The notes under the pieces are model-generated. The model saw only the letters and a list, made by a program, of their open reading frames with translations, ran no database searches and was not told where the DNA came from. From NCBI GenBank assembly GCA_008360975.2, contig CM039184.1:49504797-49568796 (forward strand): a DNA stretch of 64,000 nucleotides. Direction: 5' to 3'. This document shows, piece after piece, positions 14,560 to 24,272 of the stretch. Within the stretch, counting starts at the first letter, position 1. The number at the start of each line of letters is the position of its first letter. The DNA comes from Lichenostomus cassidix. Its lineage: Eukaryota > Chordata > Aves > Passeriformes > Meliphagidae. Both the position numbers and the translations under genes were made by a program.

Positions 14560-15300
14560 TCCCCTCGTATGCTCTGCAGTGAGATGAAGCTGAGACTGTC
14601 ACACTCATGTCAGCACTGGGCTGGGGCAGGCAGGTCCCGTGCCCAGGAGCTGGGACTCATACGTGCCGCCTGGCCCCAGCCTCCCGCTGCGGGAACCAGC
14701 ATACATAGGGGGTGAAACGTCGTGTGCCAGCAAAGAAATGAATAAAAACTGCTTTGGATATTCTTATTTTATGCAGACAGCTATGTTGTAAGGTAAAGAC
14801 CAAGTATCATTTGCAGGCTATGAGCTAACATGCTGCAAGGCTCTGCAATTGTTCTTTGGCACATTTCAAATATTTCTCTCCTCCAAAAGATTAGTGTTAG
14901 CTAAAAAACGGATTTCAAGAGCCAGGAAGTTAGTTAGTACAAAACCTTTACTAAACTCTCCCAAGCCTCTCTGGTCAGCAAGCAGAGAATTGCCAGGCTA
15001 ACATATCCCCAGGTTGTGAGACAAGGTGAGAGAGACGGGCGATGCAGAGTTTAGGGTTACCTCTGCAGCACGGACCCGGCGCTGAGCGCAGCCCTCTGCA
15101 CAGCGTGTGCTTGGACCCTACTTACAGCCCTGCCCAGCCGGAGCTCACCCATGGCCAGCTCTGCGCTATTTTGCCTGTGTTCTCGTGGCTGCTGGGCTAA
15201 TGAGGGGGTCTAACAGGCTGAGAAATGTCCCAGTCGGAAAGCTGCGTTTTAAGCCAGGAGGCCGCTCAAACCAAACACAGTGAGGCTGCCTTCCCCTTCT
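14560..15300. promoter_or_regulatory. GC- and CpG-richer patch, possible promoter of next gene (tentative)
   Basis: Against an AT-rich background this stretch has GC-rich blocks with clustered CpG: around 14635-14720 (for example CATACGTGCCGCCTGG and CTCCCGCTGCGGG), near 15035 (GACGGGCGATG), and at 15068-15145 (CACGGACCCGGCGCTGAGCG). It lies about 3.5-4 kb past the NWD2 3' end. In mammals, as I recall, the gene C4orf19 (PGCKA1) starts a few kb downstream of NWD2 in the same direction, so this could be its first non-coding exon and promoter. No coding match was seen. The patch is too weak to be called a CpG island by eye. Confidence 0.3.
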
Positions 15301-17994
15301 GATGCTTGGCATCCTTTTCAGGCCCCTTCCATGGCTACTGTATTTTTTGTTTTTTGGACGTTTCTCGAACCAACACCTGGTATTTCTGTTGTAGTATTGA
15401 AGCTCTGCCCCAGCCCCTGAAATCCCAACCGTGCTGTGCTTCTGAAACCTTTCGTTTTCTATGAGTATGTGCAAACTGCTGGGATCTTTTTGGGTTGATT
15501 GCCTGGCAGGTTTTCACAGATGTATCCTGCAGGGAATGATTGCTTGTCTCACCAATCCATAGTGCTTGTTCAAAAACACGGGTGTGACACTTTTTCAAAG
15601 GAAAAGTAGTTGAGACATTCAGCCTGCAGAAATCCCTTTTTTCCTCTAATCTCATTCTTGTACCTTAGTTGACTGTTTTGGCTGAGGTTTTCTAGAGAAT
15701 GTTCCTGTTGAGATAGAAGGCTGCCTTGGAAAATTGCAGCCTAAAAGGTTAACTTCGTGACTTCATATGCTATTGTCAATGTGATATCACTGCGGGAAGT
15801 GCTGGGCAATTTACTAGTAATGTGATAATGTAGAGAAATAGCAGCAAACTATCCAGTTGCTTTGGGGATGTTCTGTTTCCATCTGTGCTACAGCATGTCT
15901 GGACTTTTGCTTCATCTCTTACCTTACAATTTGGTATTTCACTTTAAATATGCTGACTAGATCTATTTCAGTCTAGAAGCTTTCTCACATGCACTGAAAT
16001 GCATGTGGAACCAGAAATGTAGTAGGAGAGCAGGCAGATGATTTTATTTATACAGTATTGTGTGGTGAAAGCTCTGGCAGTGGGAACATATGAACGTGCC
16101 TTAAATCCATTTTTGTACATTCCCTGCTGAGGCTGGAGAGGAGACCAGTGAGCTGCCAAAAGAGCAGGTGTTGCAAATGGAGTGTACCATGGCTGGGAAC
16201 ATGTCAGGGGCTTTGCTGAATTGGGATGGGAGCACCACCCACCCTGGTAAGCAGGAGCAGCACAGGTCTGGAATGACAGGACAGTGGAGGCAAGGAGAAG
16301 AAGTTGGTAGGAGCAAGCATTTAACAGTCACTTGGGGAAAAGTGTGATTTTAAGAGCATGTTATACTGGACTGGACATCTTAGGGAAACATTCCCTCACA
16401 CTCTTCTGCTTATTGGCCTCTGTTTTCAAGTGAATTGAGCACTGTACAGCTTGTCCTTGATAGTGAAAAGACCCTTTTTCACAGAAGGGTGGTGGTGCAA
16501 ACTGGCCCTTTTGGAGAAACACATGATAAAACGCCTCATCCTGCCTTGGGAAGGATTGTGATGACTATTCCTCCAGCCTTTGACCTTTCTGTTGATATTG
16601 AGAATTGAGATTATGAATTAGACCCACACTGAGAGCATCAGTTCATGTCATAAAAGTCAGGAGACTGCCTCCAAAATGCAAGGAATGGTGTTCTGTAACC
16701 AGGCTGGAAAGGTAGATAGCAGGAAAAAATGTAGCTCAGTGGTCTCCCTGCATCAGTGTGGTGATCTAGGAAGAGACTGAGTAATGTCCATAACAGGCTA
16801 CTAGAACTTGAAGTAGGTTATATTTGTAGCATAAGTACTTTATAATGATTCTTAGTAACAAACCCTTGGTAATGAAACCTATCCAGAGGCCCTAGTCCAC
16901 ATTTGGATGATTATATGATCAATTTTATGATTATATATATATAAAAAATGTATAAGGAATGTCTTTGGCTTTAAAATTAGAAGAAATAAAAATAATTTCA
17001 GAAGTCTTCTGCAGTCCTAACATTTATATTAAAACAGGTATTTTAAAATCTTTAATCAACAAAATGAAAAAATGCAGATTGTTAACAGCTCTATAGGAGT
17101 GCCTCAGAGGACCCAGTTTATGATGTATCATACAGACATACATATAGTTTTTGACAAAGAGCAAACTCTGAGGATTTTAAGCTGAAACAGTCCCCTCTGC
17201 ATATGAACTCCAATTCAGCAATCAATATTTGCTTTAAATTCTCTTTGCAAGATGTCTAAAACTTCTTTTTCTGCAGGCAGAGGGCTCAAGTGCGCATTAT
17301 GGAGAAATCAGGGCTGGGGAGCCACTGAAACCTGAATGTCTTCTGAATGCAAACTTTTCCAGGCTACATGTTAACTCACATTTTGATGTTATCTGATAAT
17401 AATGGGGAAAAAAAGTCAAATGGCCACAGGCTGTTTGAAATGAAGTCACGGGCCATGCATTCCCCAGCTGTGGTGCAAAGGAAATGACTGATAAAAATAT
17501 TTTTTCTAGCTGACCTCCGGCTTACCTTTGTCTGCCAAAGAATTTCCGGCTAATTCCCTGTTAAAGCTTTCTTGCAGCTACAGCCTGTTCCTAGAATCTT
17601 CTGTGTCAGAAAGTACAGACCCCATCTGAGCTTGTTTATAGATGCACTTTATCTAAAGAATAAATGAAAACTTTGTTGTAGAGATGAAAATAGTGCTCCT
17701 TAACAAAAAGTAAATTGCTCTATTCCTACATAGGGATAGAACAGCACTTGGTGTTTGGATAGCTCATTATTGGAGAAACTACTTTGCCTCAGTAGCACTG
17801 GATAGACATACTTGGGGACAGATTTGTGAAGGGCTATGGAGCACTCACTCTTGCAGTAACAAGTATCAGCAGGCTGAAGCCATTCAGAACTCTCTCTGCT
17901 TCTTAGGCTCAGTGGCAAGATTCTGACCCCTGAGAAATCGATTCATTCAGCTGGAAAAGTTGAATGAGTTAAGTTACGCAGAAGGTGGGATTTT
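15301..17994. other. Intergenic DNA, nothing identified
   Basis: No gene, recognised mobile element or notable repeat was seen apart from an AT-rich low-complexity stretch near 16910-16960. Overlapping minus-strand open frames at 15166-15655 look like chance: their composition is unbiased and they show no domain resemblance. Confidence 0.6.
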
Positions 17995-18083
17995 TGGGGG
18001 TGACCTGTGCAAGGGTGAGAGTTGGACTTTATGATCCCTGGGGGGTCCCTTCTAACTCAGAATATTCTGTGATTCTGTGATTA
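17995..18083 (+). mobile_element. CR1 LINE 3' end with octamer tail
   Basis: The segment GAGAGTTGGACTTTATGATC, then a GGGTCCCTTCTAACTCAG block, ends in ATTCTGTGATTCTGTGATTA. This is the typical avian CR1 terminus with two ATTCTGTG units. It is a short, heavily 5'-truncated copy in the intergenic DNA about 540 bp beyond the NWD2 polyadenylation site. It is the strongest clue that the genome is avian or at least sauropsid. Confidence 0.88.
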
Positions 18084-18610
18084 TATTACAGTACATTACT
18101 ACCCAAAGTTAGCCACTCTCCTGGCAGATAGAAGATAATGAAAGAACTAACTTTCCATTATTACACAGGTTATAGACAGGAAATTCAAAGCCAAAATGCA
18201 CAAGTCATGCACTATGTCTGAAAGAAGGTGGAAGTTGCCTACTTTTGGGACCGGATCCTGGGAACTGTTGCTCCTCAGCCTCTTCCCATAGCTCCACAGG
18301 TCTGAAATGGAGTGGAGTTTCAGGTCCCTCTTTCTTGTGCTTTTTATTGTGTTGGTCACACAAGCCTTCATATGTGTTGATTTGCATACTGGTAGTATGC
18401 AATCTAGCCATAAACATCGCCTAAGCATGGTGGGGGCTTTTTTTGGCCAATCTCATTGTTTTTTGAATGCTTTAGTTAACTGAAATGGGAAAAATATTGG
18501 AATTTTTTCTTATCAATACTGTCCTTAAAAATTATTTATATATAGGCCAAAGGAAGCTGTGAAGGCCTTGTGACCCTCTGCCAGAGTGGAATTTCCATGA
18601 AATTAAGGGA

Positions 18611-18639
18611 CACACACAAGTCTGCTTCCATAATTTATT
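18611..18639 (-). terminator. Polyadenylation signal and GU-rich downstream element of NWD2
   Basis: On the minus strand the hexamer AATAAA lies at 18639-18634. It is followed 14-23 nt later by CTTGTGTGTG (18620-18611), a classic GU-rich downstream element. Cleavage is expected near 18620-18625. I saw no other AATAAA on the minus strand between the stop codon and this point, so this is the best candidate for the main 3' end. Confidence 0.75.
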
Positions 18640-20336
18640 AGTACAAACAATGCATACACAAGACTGTATATTTGTTTGAAGACTGCAATAGATTTCTAAT
18701 TTAACAACTCTGTAACAAAAGTTAACTAAATTTGACATTTATGAAAATATAAATCTCTGATTGGGTAGGTTTTCCCAACGATACAAAGTTTACATAAAAA
18801 CATTCAATATGATCTAGTAGTTGCAAACAAGTTAGGAAAAATCATTCAAGTCACTTAATATACTATATTGGCTTGTACACTGAACATTCACACACTACAG
18901 TAAGTTCTAGTTTAGCATTCATTTCTTGGAAATTTGTGACGTGGAATTCTGATTTTAAAAATAAGATTATTCTGTTTAAATAATTTGAAAATATTTCCAT
19001 GGGGGGAGTTCCATCTTTAAGATATGTAAGTAGGGGAAAAAATTTTTATCCTTTCAGATGTTACCCAGCATATATTTTTGCTTGGAAAACGTAATTTTTT
19101 TTTACAGCATTTGTCATTATTTCACAATTTCTGCCCTGAAACTGGTAAAACTGTACAAAAGGCTCAGAACAGTTTCTAAAGCAGAAAGTGAAGCTTGTAT
19201 GTGTGTGAAAGTAAGAAAAACCCATTACAAACTGGACTAGTAAAGGACCTCTGGACAGCCTTTATGTTTAGTGGAGTATTTCAGCAGTTATACAAACAGT
19301 CCCAGAGTGTTTGGTCATTTGATCTGTATTTATCATGGGAGAGAACAGAAACAATACTAAGGCAAATGTTATAAGGATTAATACATGGCATGTCTGAAAA
19401 CTACTAAGATTACTTTGGAGACATAGGAGATACTTTAGACGTTCTTACAACAAAATGGATAGCAACCTTTTAACATAAAGAAATTAGTATGTTAAAGTGT
19501 TCATCAGTAACGCCCTTTGTCTTTGAAAAGTTTTCATTACAACCTGTACTAATACACACTATGAAGACGAAAAATTTCCCCAAACTAAAAAAAAAAAACC
19601 CAATCCCTATACTTCCTTTAGAATCTAGGACTTTTAGAATTTTTATCACGATACAGAAACCTGAAATCCCTGCATGCAATTAAAAAAAAAAGCTTTCAGT
19701 CCACTCATTAAGGTGAACACATACTTGTCGCCTCACATGCTGACATTTTAGCAGCTGACTGGCACCTCCTCCTTTCAACCCAAAGATTAATCCCAATTAA
19801 AAAGGAAAATAAAAATAGGTATTTTTAAAATGATGATGGAATGTATCAAGTGTTCCAGGTTGGCAGGTGACATCTTGTCATTGCACCATCAAGCAGGAAA
19901 ACACATTTTTGCAAGTGGGTATAAAGTTGACTGTTAGCAATAGACCCATCTAGGTGACTTGGAATACAAAATAGTGGTCTAACCTCTCAACAATCACTTA
20001 GAGCTTTAGTTCTAGTTAAAACAGTCTGTCAACCACAGATACGATCACCTAACTTCTGTAATAGCATAACAATTTTGATAGTATTGCTAGAAATTTTTAA
20101 TCAAGGCCCTGGTGAAATTCTGGACTGAACCTTGTATTCCGAAATTAAAAAAAACCCTGCAGCCCATTTGCTTTATGTTTGCTTTTATGTTTACATAAAT
20201 GTAAGACAGGAAAAAACAGCTGGTCTGCCCTCTGCTGTTTCTATCTGTCTTCCAAGAAACGCACTGATTTTTACATGAATTCTGAAGACATATCTAAGCA
20301 AGTGTACTATTCACATAAACTTGTCCAGATGGTTAC
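18620..20336 (-). other. NWD2: NWD2 3' untranslated region
   Basis: This is about 1.7 kb of AT-rich non-coding sequence between the NWD2 stop and the first strong polyadenylation signal downstream on the minus strand. It has no recognisable CR1 or other interspersed repeat, unlike the flanking intergenic and intronic DNA. Short A runs occur on the plus strand near 19588 and 19680. The 3' boundary is inferred from the poly(A) signal. Transcript data could show other sites. Confidence 0.75.
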
Positions 20337-23300
20337 TCAGTTGTCAGAGGTAAAACTGTGTCCTCTGCAATCTATGGCTGAGCACACTTTCTCATAGCAA
20401 TAGTTGTGTTTTTTGGTTGGAGTCGCTTCACTCACCTCAGGCTCTATAACTGTAATGGGGCTATCCCTTGCAAATACTTCCGTTGATTCCCTCCAAATGC
20501 AGTCTGCAGTCACTTTGAAACTATAATTGTGACATTTTGGCCTAATCACTTGTGTTGCGTTGTTGAAAATCTGACGGCTGTTTGAAGTAGCAATTTTGAT
20601 TTTCAGTGCAGCATCAACTCGATCCACTACAGTGTAAGTACCTATACTTCCATCATCAAATCCAATAATAATGTTTAAATGTCTCTGGGAGAGTGCAAGG
20701 AAAGTGGGAGTTTTATAAAGAGAACAGGCACCGATGTTTTTGCCATCTGCTAGCCTCATTACAATTAAACTAGAGACTGCACCACTGTCATCATCTTCTT
20801 CCCCACGACAACAAATGTACACCAGGTAGCGGCCATCACGAGACAGCCTCTGCCGCCAGATGACACCTGGAGCATGAACCACACGAAGTTTTCCACTGTA
20901 TAAATCAAGCACATTGATGTTCTCATCACCACGGGTTATAATTCCTAGCTTCCCATTTGGAGATATTTCAAAGTCTTCCAGTTTTTTTAAGAAATTGGTA
21001 GGCAATTGTACACGTCTGCAGACGGCTTCCTCTGTTAGGCTCCAGATGTTCACAGTTTCAGTAGATGTTATGAATACTATAATATCTGGGCAGTCTGGTA
21101 TCAACTTAATATCCACAATGCTTGCACCATCATCACAGCAAAACTTCTTTGTTATACTGCCTGTCCAGAGGCTCACTGCCAACACTTTGTTCTTTGCCAT
21201 TCCAACTACAAATGTATTTGCAGTTGTTATAAATGCATTCTGTAAGGCAACTAAAATATTGCAAACCCTATGTCCTGTAGACAGTCGCCAAACTCTGGAT
21301 GCATTTTGCTCGCAGAGAGAGACTACAAACTGATCATTATGAGTAATCATTAGCTCTGAGATTTTTTGTCCATTAATGCGAAATATATTTTCACCACTAA
21401 CCGTGTGCCATACATACTGGCTACATTTATCATCTGATGTAACCATTATCTCTCCAGAAGAGGTCAGCACACAGTTTTCAACAATACCTTCATGCTTGAA
21501 CACAGCTTCAATAAATCCAGTGCTGAAGTTCCACTTATGGACAGAATCTGATCCATCCAATGTGTACATTAATTCACCTCTGGCTGGCAACACCAGTCTT
21601 TGGATAGGTTTGCCAGATTTGTCAATATTGGACATAGCAGTTATGATGTCTATATCCCAGATAGAAAGGACACCACTGGTGGATAAGGATAGCAGCATGT
21701 TATGATGATTTGATTTAATTAGCCTGACTATAGTTCCTGAGATTTCCTGTAAGCTTGCCATACACTGTCCTGTATCTCTTCTCCAAACAAAAATGGCTGA
21801 GGTATTTTCCATTGAAGCAATTATACAGTTGCCATTTTTGGACAACACGGCAGATATAAAGCGCTCATTGTGTTTAGCTCTAAATTTTTCAGCCACCTTC
21901 CACACACGAGTGTCAAGAAGTTCAATGCTGAGAGCCTTACAAATTAGAATTGCACTTTGGTCTTCAGAAAGCTCTATGCTGACAACTTCACTGTCTTCTC
22001 TTCTGCAGTCAAAGTCATCTGTAAGCTGGGGATTTGCAATTTCCTCTGTATTCCAAACAGAAAGGCTACCCTCACTGTCCACCATCACCATTTCTTGGGC
22101 TCTGTCCAAAATGAGAAGGAATTTCACAAATCCACTTGAAAATTCAGAGGTCACGGTGGCCAGCTTCTCTCCACTGCCCAAGTGGAAAATGGTGGCGGTG
22201 TTCAAATACTGTCCACAGAATGCATAAACTCCGTCTGGAGAACACTGCACACAGGTCACTTCGTACCAGCAGTGGAAGTGATAGAGAGGCCAACCATAAA
22301 GCAGATCTATTACAGTAACATCTTTACTGGCCTCCAGCCAAGCAAGCGCATGGTTGACTGATATTGTAAATCCATTTATAAAACTGGAGCTCCCTGCAAT
22401 TCCACAGTGTTTTGACCCCTTAATTTCCACCTCAGACAGAAGACAGGAATTTATATTATCATATATCAAAAGAGTGTTGTTTGTTGTAGCCACTACCAAG
22501 TACTTTTCATCACTAGTAAGCTTCATCCCTAAGATAACAGATGGAGCTGTTGTAATTTGCCTTAGTAACTGGCGGGTTTCTACATCCCAAGTGCTAATGG
22601 AGCCATTTTCTAAAGCAGCAATAATTGTGCTGGGATTAAATGTAGGCAAAATTTCAGTCACGTGCATGCAGCTGGATGACAGTGGCAGGCGCTCAGGGCT
22701 GTAGGTCACATCCATGGAAGAATGCAAAGGGACAATAGAGCAGTACTTGGGTCCATCCTTGTCACATTCTAAGAGGAGATGTCTCAGTTTGGGCAATGAA
22801 CTTACCACTGGGAGAAGTCTCTGCTGCAATTCAGCAGAGAGTGAACCTGGGTATTTTACTACTTTGACCTTTATACTGCGGAGGGTACTGGCCAGAAATT
22901 TCAGCTCCTTTTCTTGAGAGTAAGTGTAAGCCAATTCTATGTCAGAAAGTGCTTTATCAAACTGCCCTATTCTAATCATGGTGTACAGCCAGCTGAAGTT
23001 CATAATGACTCCATACAGAAGATCATCAGTTCTCCCACATCTTGTTAAGTGATGAATAAGCTCTGTCATTTTTCTGTGATTGATGAAAAAGATATCAGGT
23101 TCCAATGGATTACACTGAAAGACCCATGGCTGATCCGGTGCCTGCCTGTCAAAAGCAGCCGGATCCATGCAGTGCTTTCCATCTTCATTCAAGCCTCGAC
23201 TGTCACGGTCAGGACAACCACTCAGATATTGGTCATTGCTGCAGAAAGGTTTTCTTCGTCCACCTGACCAAACACCAAGGAAATATTCTGCCATGACTGT

Positions 23301-24272
23301 GTGCATTTCACGCAAGTCTTCTTCGTTGTGCAGGTACAATTTCTGAGCAATTAGTTGCAAGTGCCTATTTGCCCAAAGAAGCAACGTTACATTTTTCACC
23401 TGTCGTTCTATTAAATACCCCTGTAAACCCTCCTTAAGTCTTGCAATGTATATATATGGAACTCTCAGTGGGTTACTCTCTCTGACACTCTCATTCAGTT
23501 CATACATAACGCTGTTGTCAAGGGCTAAAATATCCTCTAGTTCCATTTCACTCAGTCCAGATTTGGACATAGTGATGTAGCCAAGTGCTCTTGAAAATAG
23601 TCTTGCTCCACACTTGTTTTCGAGTGACCAAAACAACTGCTCTATGCTTTCATGGACAGTGACACAGAGGGAGGACTCATCCACATCCTTATGAGATCTC
23701 CAGTTTCTGACCTCTCTGAAGGTTAAGTTCACAAACATAGGCAGTGTACACTTGGAGAATGCCTCATTGACATAGATTTGTTGCCCTGATGTTACTTTCC
23801 TTTTAACTCGCAGCAGCTGATGTTTCAGTACTTGACTACACATCTTTCTGTCCCTTGCAGTCAATTCAATATAGTTGCTTTCATCATGAATAAGGCACCT
23901 CAGTTTTTGCAGGATCCCATGCTTGTTTGGCAGTGTTGACAAAATTATCCGTACTGAACGTGGAAGGTGGATGGGAAGCCACCAGAGCTTCCTACCATCA
24001 TCACTATCTGTTAGCTGCTCTAAAGCATCAAATATTATCACCAGTGGCCTGTGAAATGAAGACTCATTCAAGAGATTTATGAACAAGTCACGAAGGTCAT
24101 GAATCTTTTTTGGGTAACTTTGTATGAGGCAACGATAGTTGACTGCTAGTTGTTCACAAATGCTTTGAAGTATATTCTTCAGATCTGTACTTGTTTCAGT
24201 GGATCCCAAAAATCTTATCACTACCACAGGGTCAGAATCTGGTCCCATCTCTTCTTGCAACCAGGAATAGGC
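20337..24272 (-). CDS. NWD2: NWD2 terminal coding exon 7 (NACHT remainder and WD repeats)
   Basis: This exon codes for 1,311 codons plus TGA (20339-20337). The acceptor is gtattctag (AG at 24274-24273), and the first residues AYSWLQEEMG follow directly on AAKK of exon 6. Near the start lies a Walker B-like strand, VIIFDALEQL, with the Asp at about residue 514. A helical, Cys-containing middle region follows. WD-type blade ends begin near residue 990 and run to about 1,650; examples are GSISTWDVETRQ, GSLSVWNTEE, GVLSIWDIDI, VHKWNFSTGF, SRVWRLSTGH and VNIWSLTEE. The C-terminus is GHSFTSDN. About three quarters of the protein sits in this one exon, with no frameshift or premature stop. Confidence 0.97.
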   Translation of the reverse strand, partial: AYSWLQEEMGPDSDPVVVIRFLGSTETSTDLKNILQSICEQLAVNYRCLIQSYPKKIHDLRDLFINLLNESSFHRPLVIIFDALEQLTDSDDGRKLWWLPIHLPRSVRIILSTLPNKHGILQKLRCLIHDESNYIELTARDRKMCSQVLKHQLLRVKRKVTSGQQIYVNEAFSKCTLPMFVNLTFREVRNWRSHKDVDESSLCVTVHESIEQLFWSLENKCGARLFSRALGYITMSKSGLSEMELEDILALDNSVMYELNESVRESNPLRVPYIYIARLKEGLQGYLIERQVKNVTLLLWANRHLQLIAQKLYLHNEEDLREMHTVMAEYFLGVWSGGRRKPFCSNDQYLSGCPDRDSRGLNEDGKHCMDPAAFDRQAPDQPWVFQCNPLEPDIFFINHRKMTELIHHLTRCGRTDDLLYGVIMNFSWLYTMIRIGQFDKALSDIELAYTYSQEKELKFLASTLRSIKVKVVKYPGSLSAELQQRLLPVVSSLPKLRHLLLECDKDGPKYCSIVPLHSSMDVTYSPERLPLSSSCMHVTEILPTFNPSTIIAALENGSISTWDVETRQLLRQITTAPSVILGMKLTSDEKYLVVATTNNTLLIYDNINSCLLSEVEIKGSKHCGIAGSSSFINGFTISVNHALAWLEASKDVTVIDLLYGWPLYHFHCWYEVTCVQCSPDGVYAFCGQYLNTATIFHLGSGEKLATVTSEFSSGFVKFLLILDRAQEMVMVDSEGSLSVWNTEEIANPQLTDDFDCRREDSEVVSIELSEDQSAILICKALSIELLDTRVWKVAEKFRAKHNERFISAVLSKNGNCIIASMENTSAIFVWRRDTGQCMASLQEISGTIVRLIKSNHHNMLLSLSTSGVLSIWDIDIITAMSNIDKSGKPIQRLVLPARGELMYTLDGSDSVHKWNFSTGFIEAVFKHEGIVENCVLTSSGEIMVTSDDKCSQYVWHTVSGENIFRINGQKISELMITHNDQFVVSLCEQNASRVWRLSTGHRVCNILVALQNAFITTANTFVVGMAKNKVLAVSLWTGSITKKFCCDDGASIVDIKLIPDCPDIIVFITSTETVNIWSLTEEAVCRRVQLPTNFLKKLEDFEISPNGKLGIITRGDENINVLDLYSGKLRVVHAPGVIWRQRLSRDGRYLVYICCRGEEDDDSGAVSSLIVMRLADGKNIGACSLYKTPTFLALSQRHLNIIIGFDDGSIGTYTVVDRVDAALKIKIATSNSRQIFNNATQVIRPKCHNYSFKVTADCIWRESTEVFARDSPITVIEPEVSEATPTKKHNYCYEKVCSAIDCRGHSFTSDN

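Noticed and set aside
20914..22917. Several long plus-strand open frames (up to 144 codons) opposite NWD2 exon 7
   Set aside because: They are antisense shadows of a strongly conserved coding exon. None has family resemblance or its own splice or start evidence.
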